A stretch of DNA of 64,000 nucleotides from Mesorhizobium sp. 113-3-3 (lineage in GTDB: Bacteria; Pseudomonadota; Alphaproteobacteria; Rhizobiales; Rhizobiaceae): positions 289,700 to 353,699 of the forward strand of contig NZ_AP023244.1 in assembly GCF_016756495.1 (NCBI RefSeq). The letters run 5' to 3'. The position numbers were made by a program, and so were the translations under genes. Positions within the stretch are counted from its first letter, which is position 1. The number at the start of each line of letters is the position of its first letter. Shown here piece by piece: positions 48,725 to 57,572 of this stretch. The notes below the pieces were generated by a model. That model searched no databases and was not told the DNA's origin. It saw nothing but the letters and a program-made list of their open reading frames with translations.

Positions 48725-49581
48725 GTGGTGAAGTTCTGCTCCCTGGCCGAAGCTCTTGCGGAGAACCTCTTTGATGGCGACCAGCGTGGCGTTCGAGGGC
48801 TTCACGCATCTCATCCCTTACGCGGCGGCACACGAGGCGATCCGGCAGGGGCGGCAGGAACTGACGCTGATCCGCATGACGCCGGACCTCGTCTACGACC
48901 AGATGGTGGGAATGGGGATAGCGAAGAAGCTCATCTTCTCCTATCTCGGCAATCCCGGCGTCGGGCTCTTGCGACGCTGCCGTGATGCGATCGAAAATTG
49001 CTACCCGCGCGCCCTCGAGATCGAGGAGCACAGCCATGCCGGTATGGCGAACGCCTACGAGGCGGGAGCGGCTGGGCTGCCGTTCGCCGTATTCCGCGGC
49101 TACCGCGGTGCAGGGCTCGCCGAAGTCAACCCGAACATCAGATCGGTCATCTGCCCATTCACCGGCGAGACGCTCGCGGCCGTGCCCGCACTCAGGCCCG
49201 ACGTCACCTTCATCCGCGCGCAGAAGGCGAACCGCAAAGGAGACGTGCTTATCGAGGGTATCACCGGCATTCAGAAAGAGGCGGTGCTGGCTGCCAACCG
49301 TGCGGTGGTGACGGTGGAGGAAGTACTCGAGGACTTCGCCGACGTGCACCCCAATTGCTGCGTTCTGCCTCAGTGGACGATCGGTGCGATAGCTGTTGTG
49401 CCAGGCGGCGCGCATCCCTCGTATGCACATGGCTATTATGCGCGCGACAATGCGGCCTATCTCGAATGGGACCATCGCCGCTGACCGTGAGACCTTCGGC
49501 GCATGGATGAAAACAAACGTGCTCGACGCGAAGCCTGAAGACTTTGCGAGCCGCGTCGGCCATTTGCTGAGGGCGGCATGA
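48725..49581 (+). pseudogene. CoA-transferase subunit A, two frameshifts
   Basis: The expected start is GTG 48725 (MVKFCSLAEALAENLFDGD). Near 48780 one extra base shifts the frame to SVAFEGFTHLIPYAAAHEAI, which continues through LTLIRMTPDLVYDQM and ANRKGDVLIEGITG to a stop at 49484. A second shift near 49472 restores the normal end ADRETFGAWMKTNVLDAKPE, closing at 49581 and overlapping subunit B by four bases. Read together, the three pieces form a complete GctA/PcaI-like subunit. The gene is either truly broken or affected by two sequencing errors. A shortened protein from ATG 48780 would lack the N-terminal helix and the C-terminus. Confidence 0.8.
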
Positions 49582-50366
49582 GCGGGCTCGGCTTCACGTC
49601 GGAAGAGAAGATGACAGTCGCCGCCGCGCGGGCGCTAACAAGCGACGATGTCTGCTTCGTCGGTGCGCCATCCTCGGCCTGCAACCTGGCGCGCCTTACG
49701 CACGCGCCGGGGATCACGCTCATCTACGAGAGCGGCACGATCGGCACCGCCCCAAAGGTGCTTCCCTTGTCGATCGGCGATGGGGAACTCTGCGAGACGG
49801 CCGTGACGACCGTTTCGGTGCTAGAGATGTTTCGTTACTGGCTGCAGGGGGGGCGCATCACAGTGGGCTTCCTCGGCGCCGCCCAGCTCGACCGCCACGG
49901 CAATATCAACACCACAGTCATCGGCGGCTATCACCATCCCAAGACACGGCTTCCGGGAGGTGGCGGGGCACCAGAGATCGCAACCTCTTGTGGTGAGGTC
50001 TTCATCACAATGAAGCAGTCACTGCGGGGTATGGTAGAGAAGATCGATTTCTTCACCTCCTTCGGTCACGGCGATGGCGGTGACGCGCGGACGAAGCTCG
50101 GGATCTCGACCAAGGGCCCGACACTCCTTGTCACGGACCTTACCGTGTGGAAGCCCGATCCGGAAACAAAGGAGTCCATGGTGACGTCGCTTCATCCGGG
50201 GGTGACGCGGGATGCCGTGCAGGCGACTTGCGGCTGGAAGGTCAAGTTCGCTGACCGACTCGAAGAGACAGCGCCGCCAAGCGGGCTTGAGCTTGCAACG
50301 CTGCGAGACCTGAAAGCACGGAGGGGGGAAGGAAGAGCCGGGCCGAGAAGGGGTGATCATGACTGA
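49578..50366 (+). CDS. CoA-transferase subunit B (GctB/PcaJ-like)
   Basis: This intact 262-aa protein belongs to the family I CoA-transferase beta subunits. Recognisable parts are the N-terminal EEKMTVAAARALTSDDVCFV, IYESGTIG, GGRITVGFLGAAQLDRHGNI, PGGGGAPEIA, and the end SGLELATLRDL. With subunit A it would move CoA from a donor such as succinyl-CoA to a carboxylic or 3-oxo acid. Its start overlaps the reconstructed subunit A stop. Its stop overlaps the following regulator. If subunit A is dead, this gene is orphaned. Confidence 0.9.
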   Translation: MSGLGFTSEEKMTVAAARALTSDDVCFVGAPSSACNLARLTHAPGITLIYESGTIGTAPKVLPLSIGDGELCETAVTTVSVLEMFRYWLQGGRITVGFLGAAQLDRHGNINTTVIGGYHHPKTRLPGGGGAPEIATSCGEVFITMKQSLRGMVEKIDFFTSFGHGDGGDARTKLGISTKGPTLLVTDLTVWKPDPETKESMVTSLHPGVTRDAVQATCGWKVKFADRLEETAPPSGLELATLRDLKARRGEGRAGPRRGDHD

Positions 50367-51438
50367 GACCGCAACTGCGGGCTTGCCCGCACTGGATCTC
50401 GATTTCAATGGAAGCTCATCGGAAAAGGCCCTGTTTGACAACACGCTGAGGTTCAGCATCCTTGTTCTGCCAGGGTTCTCGCAGCTTAGTTTCTCTTCGT
50501 TCGTAGAGCCGTTTTATCAAGCCAATTGCAGTGTCGGCGAAAAGCTTTTTGATTGGCGAATTGTCGGGACAGACAGAAACCCCGTGGTGAGCTCGAGCGG
50601 TGTTGCAATCGCAACCGACACCGATATCAATTCCTACAAAGATGATGATGATTCACATTTTGTAATAATAGGTGGAGCGCACATCGAAGAGCAAAAATCA
50701 CCTCTGGTCTCCGCTCTTTTGCGTATAAAAAGTCGTCGCAAATTGCCAATTTGTGCGATCGGAACCGCAGCCTGGCTGTTGGCTGACGTAGGGATCTTGC
50801 GTAGCGGAATGGGATGTACGATTCACTGGTCGAAACTGGCAGCTTTGGCCGAAAAGTTCCCAGAGTTGGTCACCGAAGATTGCCTCTTTGTCCAGGATGG
50901 CTCCGTTACGACTTGCGTCGGTGAGTTCGCTGCGTTCGATCTCGCAGCTGAAATGATTCGCCTTAGGTACGGAGAGGATTTAGCGCGCCGCGTTTGTGCT
51001 CAGTTGAATGCGGACAGATTTCGTAGTGGTAGCCATTGTCAATCGGTGCCGCTTGGACTTCTCGCCACAGGAGCCGTCGAAAAGCTCATTCGTGTCATCA
51101 AGCTGATGGAGAGGCATGTAGAGGATCCGTTGCCGCTCAAGAAAATGGCACAGATAGTGTCCTTATCGCGTCGCCAAATTGAACGTCTCTTCATAAAACA
51201 TTTGAAGACCACGCCGATGACTTATTACGCTCAGGTTAGGCTAAAAAGAGCGCGACAACTTCTTGAGGCGACAGATATGTCGGTCATTGAGGTGGCCGTG
51301 GCCTGCGGGTATGTGTCCTCTTCTCATTTTTCGAAAGCCTTCAAAGATCATTTCAGCATCCTGCCCAGTCACACTCGTCCATGGCAAGCGCTGTTGTGTG
51401 AGGATAGGCAGTTTTCAACGCAGTGCAGCGTTCGGTGA
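50359..51438 (+). CDS. AraC-family regulator with GATase1-like domain (GlxA/CdhR type)
   Basis: This 359-aa protein has a DJ-1/PfpI-like GATase1 sensing domain (about 30-200, FSILVLPGFSQLSFSSFVEP and VIIGGAH). An AraC-type double helix-turn-helix follows (about 250-345, MAQIVSLSRRQIERLFIKHL and EVAVACGYVSSSHFSKAF). Members such as GbdR, CdhR and SouR regulate betaine, carnitine and sarcosine catabolism. It overlaps the CoA-transferase gene by eight bases, so it likely controls its own operon. The coding sequence is A+T-richer than its neighbours. Confidence 0.92.
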   Translation: MTETATAGLPALDLDFNGSSSEKALFDNTLRFSILVLPGFSQLSFSSFVEPFYQANCSVGEKLFDWRIVGTDRNPVVSSSGVAIATDTDINSYKDDDDSHFVIIGGAHIEEQKSPLVSALLRIKSRRKLPICAIGTAAWLLADVGILRSGMGCTIHWSKLAALAEKFPELVTEDCLFVQDGSVTTCVGEFAAFDLAAEMIRLRYGEDLARRVCAQLNADRFRSGSHCQSVPLGLLATGAVEKLIRVIKLMERHVEDPLPLKKMAQIVSLSRRQIERLFIKHLKTTPMTYYAQVRLKRARQLLEATDMSVIEVAVACGYVSSSHFSKAFKDHFSILPSHTRPWQALLCEDRQFSTQCSVR

Positions 51439-51716
51439 ATAGCAGCGACACCCACCAATGGCGCATGTACCCTGGTATCTGATCCGAGCCGCGTCACATG
51501 GCTCGTGGTCAGAATTCCAGTGGTCGGCGCCTCAGAGCCTTTTACCGCGGTACATGCCGCGGAGTCTCGTGGGCCCTCGAAGGACGGCGTGAGCGGGTTG
51601 GGCTCATCCCGAACGAGACGATGGCGGTTGCCGAATTTTTGATCGGCGAAGGAGACCCCGCCACCACGCGGGCATCGGGCTTACGAAGTATCGCGTCAAA
51701 TTTGCTTGTAAGAGCA

Positions 51717-52631
51717 CTATCCTGGGTTGCAATTGGTGCGTCGTGCAGCCGACATCAGCCAGCGCGTAAATGCGTTCACCTGCGGGTTGACGTCGCCGGC
51801 CGCGCTCACCACAAAATAACTGTTATGCGTCTTCAAGGCCTTGTCGCTCAGCGGGATCAAAATTCCGTACTCGAGTTCCGGTTCGATCAGATATTTGGGT
51901 AGAAGAGCTGCGCCAAGGGAGGACGCCGCGGCCGAAATGATCATGGAAAACTGATCGAAATGTCGGCCGCTCAGCAGCCGCCTGTCGCGGATCCCATTCA
52001 TGGCAAACCAATCAATCCAAGCGCTCTCGCGAGTAATGAGGTGCAGAAGAGGAGCCTCCACTAGTCGAGCCGGCTCGGTTGGCAAGTGCGTGTCGCGGAA
52101 TTTGGGGGATGCTACCGGCAGCATTTCCTCATCGAACAGCTTGGTCATACGTGCGTCTGGCCAGTCAGCCTTTCCGAAATGGATCGCGACATCGAAGCGC
52201 TCTCGCGTGAGATCGAATGGCAGAGTGCGGGTCTCCAGCCTAATTTCGATGTTGGGATGATCATTCAGAAAGGTCGCTAATCTCGGGATCAGCCAACGAC
52301 TGGCAAATGTTGGCAGGATGCCGATGCGCAATGTCGAAATTCGCTCGCCGACTGCAATCGCCCGCACCACCGATTGCCTGAGATTCTCGAGATCGATCGC
52401 CAGATCCGCGGCAAACCGCCTGCCACTCTCGGTTAAGATGACGCGTCGTCCAACCCGCCTGAACAAGGTCGCGCCGATCATGTCTTCAAGGTCTTTGACT
52501 TGTCGGCTGACTGCGCTTTGCGTGAGATGAAGTTCTTCCGCCGCCTGGGTAAAGCTTTCGTGCCGCGCAGCGCACTCGAAGCTGCGCAACAGAGCATAGG
52601 AAGGCAGATTATGATGACCCACCGAATGCAC
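51717..52631 (-). CDS. LysR-family transcriptional regulator (GcvA-like)
   Basis: This 304-aa protein has the N-terminal LysR helix-turn-helix (about 10-70, FECAARHESFTQAAEELHLT and SAVSRQVKDLE). A periplasmic-binding-like effector domain follows (about 95-300, RIGILPTFASRWLIPRLATF and FDVAIHFG). These motifs place it in the GcvA/AmpR-type branch, which responds to amino acids or related compounds. It lies upstream of the minus-strand amidase gene, in the same direction and 123 bases away, and may regulate it or the aminomutase operon. Confidence 0.92.
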   Translation of the reverse strand: MHSVGHHNLPSYALLRSFECAARHESFTQAAEELHLTQSAVSRQVKDLEDMIGATLFRRVGRRVILTESGRRFAADLAIDLENLRQSVVRAIAVGERISTLRIGILPTFASRWLIPRLATFLNDHPNIEIRLETRTLPFDLTRERFDVAIHFGKADWPDARMTKLFDEEMLPVASPKFRDTHLPTEPARLVEAPLLHLITRESAWIDWFAMNGIRDRRLLSGRHFDQFSMIISAAASSLGAALLPKYLIEPELEYGILIPLSDKALKTHNSYFVVSAAGDVNPQVNAFTRWLMSAARRTNCNPG

Positions 52632-52754
52632 GGCTTAGCACCTTTTGTGAGCGGAACTCATGCTTCGTATCTATTACGTTCGCCCGGTTCATTTCAACGG
52701 GCATCTCCTCCAGGCATTCGGTGGTGACGAGACACTGATCCGGCGCGTGCACTT

Positions 52755-54272
52755 CTATCGTTGGAATCGCGTCGACAGGGTGACCGACGGCTGCGTTTTC
52801 TCGATGCCATCGACCTCGCCAATCACGTCGATTGATCGATGACCCGCGAACACGGGTGGGCGCCTCGTCGCCCAGGGGACGGCCTGCTCCAGGTCGCGGG
52901 CGACGCGAACCAGGGTCGCCTCGTCGCCGAAGCGACCGACGATCTGGACGCCGATAGGCAGGTCGTCGCCGGCATGGAAGAGCGGTAGCGAAACCGAGGG
53001 TTGACCGGTGACGTTGAAGACCCCCTGGTATTGATAGAGGGACATGTAGGTATCCCGGAACTGATCGATCGTGACGCCTCCGTTGATCGTAGTGCTGGTA
53101 CTGTGAGGGAGCGCCGTGCAAGGCATGGTGGGGGTCAGCAGGACGTCGAAGCCTTCGGTCGCATGGCCCACATCGGCGCGGACCTTGCGCATGGCCTCGA
53201 ACACTTCAGCAGCGTACGAGAGCGGCAGCCGCTTGGCCGCCCGATAGAATTCGAGATTGATGGGGTCCACGGTCTGCTCGTCGACAGTCCGGCCGACCGC
53301 ACGCGCGGCGTCATCGAGCGACGCAATCCACATGACACACGCGCCGGCCTCGAGCTTACGCATGTCGGCTAGGACGTAGGGCGAGGCCATCTCCTCAACG
53401 AGATGGCCCATCGCTTCAAGGGATTTCGCAGTCCACTCGACCGCCTCGCGGATCTCCGGTTCGACCTTCCTCTCGCCCCATGGCGAGGTTGCGACGCCGA
53501 TCCGCAGGCGGCCGGTCGGGCGGTCAAGCTCCTCTACATAGGGCCGTTCGGGTGGCGCGATAACGAACGGATCGCCCGGATGGGCGCCGCTGAAGACATC
53601 GAGTGCCGCCGCCATATCTCGGACGCTGCGGCAGACCACGAACGAGCGGCCCAGGCCGTAGCCGGGATCCTGCTGATCCGGACCGCCGGAGATGCGGCCG
53701 CGCGAGGGGTTCAGCCCGACCACGCCACAGAAGGCCGCCGGTGTGCGGGTTGACCCGAGGCCGTCGCTGGCGCTGGCCATCGGCACGATGCCGGCGGCGA
53801 CAGCAGCCGCCGACCCGGACGAAGAGCCGCCAGCCGTTCGGTCCAACTGCCACGGATTGCGCGTAATCCCGCAAGCCAAGGATTCGCTCATACGCGCCAT
53901 CCCGACCCCGAACTCAGGTGTGGTGGTGCGGCCCACGATGCGCAGCCCCGCGGCCCGCGCACGCCCCATGAAATAGCTCTCGACAGTGGAGAGATAGCCC
54001 CGAAGGAGTCGGCTTCCCTGCTCCTGGAGCCGGCCGGCCTCGCTCGCACCTAAGTCCTTGCGCAAGAAAGGCACCCCGGAGAACGATCCGCTGTCCGAGC
54101 CGGGCACCGACTCGGCGTCCTCGTAGAACTCAACGACTGCGTTGATCGTCGGGTTGATCTGGTCGTGCGCCTCGCGCGCGAGGCGGATGAGCTCCACGGC
54201 GGTGACGTCGCGCCTGCGGACCAGTTCCGCGAGCGCTGTGGCGTCTCGTCCGACATATTCATCCAGATTCAT
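52755..54272 (-). CDS. amidase-signature family hydrolase
   Basis: This 505-aa protein is full length for the amidase-signature family. The catalytic triad positions are visible: Lys in PFLRKDLGA (about 72), the cis-Ser in the DGLGSTRTP segment, and the nucleophilic region TAGGSSSGSAAAVAAG. The usual second Gly of DGGGS is Leu here, outside the Ser-cis-Ser-Lys triad. Such enzymes hydrolyse amides or carbamoyl compounds in the cytoplasm. The substrate cannot be read from the sequence. It lies between two regulators in a methylated-amine gene region, so it may release a carboxylate from an amide. Confidence 0.9.
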   Translation of the reverse strand: MNLDEYVGRDATALAELVRRRDVTAVELIRLAREAHDQINPTINAVVEFYEDAESVPGSDSGSFSGVPFLRKDLGASEAGRLQEQGSRLLRGYLSTVESYFMGRARAAGLRIVGRTTTPEFGVGMARMSESLACGITRNPWQLDRTAGGSSSGSAAAVAAGIVPMASASDGLGSTRTPAAFCGVVGLNPSRGRISGGPDQQDPGYGLGRSFVVCRSVRDMAAALDVFSGAHPGDPFVIAPPERPYVEELDRPTGRLRIGVATSPWGERKVEPEIREAVEWTAKSLEAMGHLVEEMASPYVLADMRKLEAGACVMWIASLDDAARAVGRTVDEQTVDPINLEFYRAAKRLPLSYAAEVFEAMRKVRADVGHATEGFDVLLTPTMPCTALPHSTSTTINGGVTIDQFRDTYMSLYQYQGVFNVTGQPSVSLPLFHAGDDLPIGVQIVGRFGDEATLVRVARDLEQAVPWATRRPPVFAGHRSIDVIGEVDGIEKTQPSVTLSTRFQR

Positions 54273-54331
54273 GCGGACCTTTCCTCTATCTCAGCATCTC
54301 AAGCAAGTGATCATTGCCGAATAATTGGACA

Positions 54332-55447
54332 CTATATTCGTGTCATCGCCTGCGCGCCAAAGGTCGTCTCAGGCCGGACGCTTCCCCTCGGTCGCGTAAT
54401 CAGGACAAAGTAATCACGATGTTCGGCTGGGCTGCGTCCGAACGCACACCGGAAGCATTTGGAGAAATGGGACGCGGAGGCAAAGCCGCAGGCCACGGCT
54501 ATCTCCAGTTGCGGCATATCCGTATGTTCGATCAACTGCTTCGCCCGCTCTAGTCGGAGGCGCAGGTAGTAGCGCATTGGCGAACACGAGACGTGGCGCT
54601 CGAACAATCGCTCGATCTGACGCCGAGAGTAGCCCACGCATTGAGCGATGTCATACAGTGGAAGTGGATCTTCGATATGCTGCTCCATTAGGCTTATGAT
54701 CTCGGGCATGGTCTTGCTGGCGCCTGTGAATTCGGCGCCCGCCGCCCATTGCCTGTCCGAACCAGAGCGCCACTGGAGCGCGGTGGTGTGGTGGCAGACC
54801 GCGGATGCTGTTTCCTTCCCAAGACGATTGGACACGAGTTCCATCACGAGATGGAAGGACGCGAATTCGCCCGCGCAGGTGATAAGGTCATCGTTCCTGA
54901 CAAACAGGTTGTTCATGACGTTAAGCCGACTGAACGTCTCTGTCAGCGCCGGCATCTTTTCCCAGTGAATCGTGCACGGAGCATCATTCAGCATACCGCC
55001 TTGTGCCAGAAGCCAAGTCGCTGTTCCGAGGGCGGCCATAGGCACCTTGTGCCGCCGGCAGAGACGCAGCAGGTTAATCAGCGGAGTGGAAGCTTGTGTT
55101 TCGACCTGATCACCGGCGCAGAGGACGACCATGTGGGGCCGGGTTACTGAACTGATTGCGGATACGAGCTTCGAAAAGGCATGGTCGGCAGACACGGAGA
55201 TACCGCACGCGCATTCCACAGGGTTGCCGTCCGGCGTGCTTACGGACCATTCGAAGAATCGACGCCCGACAACCAAATTCGCAAGCCTAAGAGGGTCGAG
55301 GAAGGATGACAGACTCAGTTGCGAAAAGCCCGGAAGGAGCAGGAACGCAACGCGGTAGTTAGCTTCTTCGCACGGAACGGCGATATGCCGACGCTCATCC
55401 GGGTCAACCGAGGGCCTGCTCCCATTCGTCGAGAGGGGCGCGTTCAT
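54332..55447 (-). CDS. AraC-family regulator with GATase1-like domain (second copy)
   Basis: This 371-aa protein has the same layout as the regulator at 50359-51438. A GATase1-like domain (about 30-210, VAFLLLPGFSQLSLSSFLDP) is followed by an AraC helix-turn-helix pair (IAQCVGYSRRQIERLFERHV and EIAVACGFASASHFSKCF, about 265-335). The two are clear paralogues. It lies downstream of the ThDP enzyme gene and upstream of the amidase, all on the minus strand. A role in quaternary-amine response is likely from the family. Confidence 0.92.
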   Translation of the reverse strand: MNAPLSTNGSRPSVDPDERRHIAVPCEEANYRVAFLLLPGFSQLSLSSFLDPLRLANLVVGRRFFEWSVSTPDGNPVECACGISVSADHAFSKLVSAISSVTRPHMVVLCAGDQVETQASTPLINLLRLCRRHKVPMAALGTATWLLAQGGMLNDAPCTIHWEKMPALTETFSRLNVMNNLFVRNDDLITCAGEFASFHLVMELVSNRLGKETASAVCHHTTALQWRSGSDRQWAAGAEFTGASKTMPEIISLMEQHIEDPLPLYDIAQCVGYSRRQIERLFERHVSCSPMRYYLRLRLERAKQLIEHTDMPQLEIAVACGFASASHFSKCFRCAFGRSPAEHRDYFVLITRPRGSVRPETTFGAQAMTRI

Positions 55448-55541
55448 CGGACTGCCGAAGTCCGCGACGGGTTGTGTGAGGTCGCCGCAGGGTAGTCGAA
55501 GCGTTTACCGCCAAGGGTCGAAAGGAGCTTTCGCATTTTGT

Positions 55542-57179
55542 TTAATCCCTGCGCGTAACAGCCAATGGGTCGATCTTACAATGAATAATGCTGGGAACGC
55601 CCGATGCTGTGGCATTGCTAAAGGCCGTCTTGAATTCCTCGAGATCAGTCGCAACCTCTCCGTAACCGTCGAACGCCTTGGCGAAGCCGGCAAAGTTGGG
55701 ATTGCGTAACCGGGTTGCAATGACGCGGCCGGGATAGTCGCGCTCCTGATGCAGGCGGATCGTCCCATATTGGCAATTGTCCAGCACGATCACGATGATC
55801 GGAAGTTTATACTGGACAGCCGTCGCGAACTCCTGACCATTCGTCATAAAGCAGTCATCCGTGGCGAACGCCACAATGATGCGATGCCGATAAATGTGCT
55901 TCGCCATCACCGCTGCGGGTACACTATATCCCATCGAACTGCTCGTCGATGCGAGTTGGATATTGGCCTCTCCAAAGCAAAAGTGACGCGCAAGCCAACC
56001 GGTATAGTTGCCGGCTCCTATGCAGATAATGCCATCGTCGGGAAGAACGCCCCCTAGCCAACGGACCATCTCACCAAACTGGATCTCGCCGGGAAGCTGA
56101 ACCGATTTCTCCGACTGTTCCACAAACTGTTTATGTGCCTCGTCAACTCGGGGCTTGAAGCCATCCCCTTCCTCGCCCCTCAGACACTCCGCAAGCACTG
56201 AGCAAAATGTGTGCGGGGTCGCTTCGATCTCCAGCGTCGGCCCGTGCATCCTGCTAAGCTCCATAGAATCCGGGTGCACGCGGATTATCCTCTGGCGAGG
56301 AGCCGGTACTTCGAGCAAGGTGTAGGAATGTGAGGAGATTTCCGACATCCTACCGCCGATGAGCAGCACGACGTCTGCAGTGGCCAAACGTTCCCGCAGG
56401 CGAGCATCCCGCCCGAGGCCTAAGTCTCCGGCATTGGCCGGATGTATGGGGGGAAGCAGGGAAGCCCCACGAAATGAAGTTGCCACTGGTACATCATACT
56501 TCTCGGCTAGCTTGCCCAGTAAGTGGCGATCTTGGGCTAGCCAGCTCGTTCCCCCTAGAACGATGAGCGGGGACTTCGCATCCTGGAGATACCCAAGCAC
56601 GGCGAGCACATCGTCGCGTGCGGGAGTGGGCGCCGAAGGCGCAACGTAGCCGCCATCTGTTGATTTGCACGTCCGGATCAGCATGTCCTCGGGCAACGAG
56701 ACTACCACCGGTCCAGGACGTCCCTGCATCGCGATGCGGAAGGCCATCGTCACGAGTTCGGGCACGCGTTCTGGGCGGTCGATTTCCATAACCCATTTGG
56801 CAATGCCGCCGAACATCGCTTTGTAGTCGATCTCCTGGAAGGCTTCCCGCTCGCGCATCGTGCTATTTACCTGACCTATGAAGAGGATCAGCGGCGTCGA
56901 GTCGTGATTCGCAATATGGACTGCGGGCGAGGCATTGGTTGCACCCGGGCCACGTGAGACCATGCAGATACCAGGCCGTCCGGTGAGCTTTCCGTAAGCG
57001 TCCGCCATCATTGCGGCGCCTGCCTCAGAGCGACAGGTGAGAATATTGATATCTTCGTCATAAAGGGCATCCAGCACCGCCAAATAGCTCTCGCCAGGGA
57101 CGCACGAAATCGAGTCCACCTTTTGTATCCTCAGCTGATCGACGAGTATCCGAGCGCCGCTGCGCTCGTTGCTACCCAT
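55542..57179 (-). CDS. thiamine-diphosphate-dependent enzyme (acetolactate synthase-like), altered GDG motif
   Basis: The 545-aa protein has the three-domain layout of ThDP decarboxylases and synthases. The PYR domain carries the activating Glu (CRSEAGAAMMADAYGK, E52). A central domain (SPLIVLGGTSWL) and a PP domain follow. The PP-domain signature normally reads GDG, but here it is FATDDCFMTNGQEFATAVQY: the metal-binding Asp remains and both Gly are replaced. The stretch VLDNCQYGTIRLHQER is normal. Cofactor binding might be weakened, or this is a specialised clade. ATG 57179 fits the family N-terminus. ATG 57197 is possible. The substrate is unknown. Confidence 0.85.
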   Translation of the reverse strand: MGSNERSGARILVDQLRIQKVDSISCVPGESYLAVLDALYDEDINILTCRSEAGAAMMADAYGKLTGRPGICMVSRGPGATNASPAVHIANHDSTPLILFIGQVNSTMREREAFQEIDYKAMFGGIAKWVMEIDRPERVPELVTMAFRIAMQGRPGPVVVSLPEDMLIRTCKSTDGGYVAPSAPTPARDDVLAVLGYLQDAKSPLIVLGGTSWLAQDRHLLGKLAEKYDVPVATSFRGASLLPPIHPANAGDLGLGRDARLRERLATADVVLLIGGRMSEISSHSYTLLEVPAPRQRIIRVHPDSMELSRMHGPTLEIEATPHTFCSVLAECLRGEEGDGFKPRVDEAHKQFVEQSEKSVQLPGEIQFGEMVRWLGGVLPDDGIICIGAGNYTGWLARHFCFGEANIQLASTSSSMGYSVPAAVMAKHIYRHRIIVAFATDDCFMTNGQEFATAVQYKLPIIVIVLDNCQYGTIRLHQERDYPGRVIATRLRNPNFAGFAKAFDGYGEVATDLEEFKTAFSNATASGVPSIIHCKIDPLAVTRRD

Positions 57180-57197
57180 GCTCGAATCACCAGTCAT

Positions 57198-57572
57198 GAC
57201 AAACTCGCTACAAAATTCCTGAATGCGGGCGACGCGGCGATTTAGTTTATGCACGGATGAAGCAAAGGACAGCCGGCAGTAACTTTCGGAGCCAAAACGC
57301 GAGCTTAGTGATCAAGGCCAGCAAGCAGCTCTTCTACCGCGGTCATCCTTCAATTCCGGCGTTCCGGCTTCGCCTTCCCTTCATCGAGCGGCTGGACCGC
57401 CGCCGCTTTTAATGTTTTCGGGCTCGCCGGCAGCAGACGACAACATCGCGGCCTAGGACAAAGCGCGCCTGCACCCGCGCGGCGATGCGCAGTATCTTAA
57501 GTACTTCAGGGCCAGAACTTCGTCTTGCGAAAGGAACGGGCACATTCATTATCAAGCAAATCCTACGTCAGG
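57198..57572. other. intergenic region between ThDP enzyme and oxidoreductase genes
   Basis: About 375 bases separate two leftward genes. I see no gene or clear site, only short frames on both strands. It probably contains the promoter of the ThDP enzyme gene. Confidence 0.4.
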
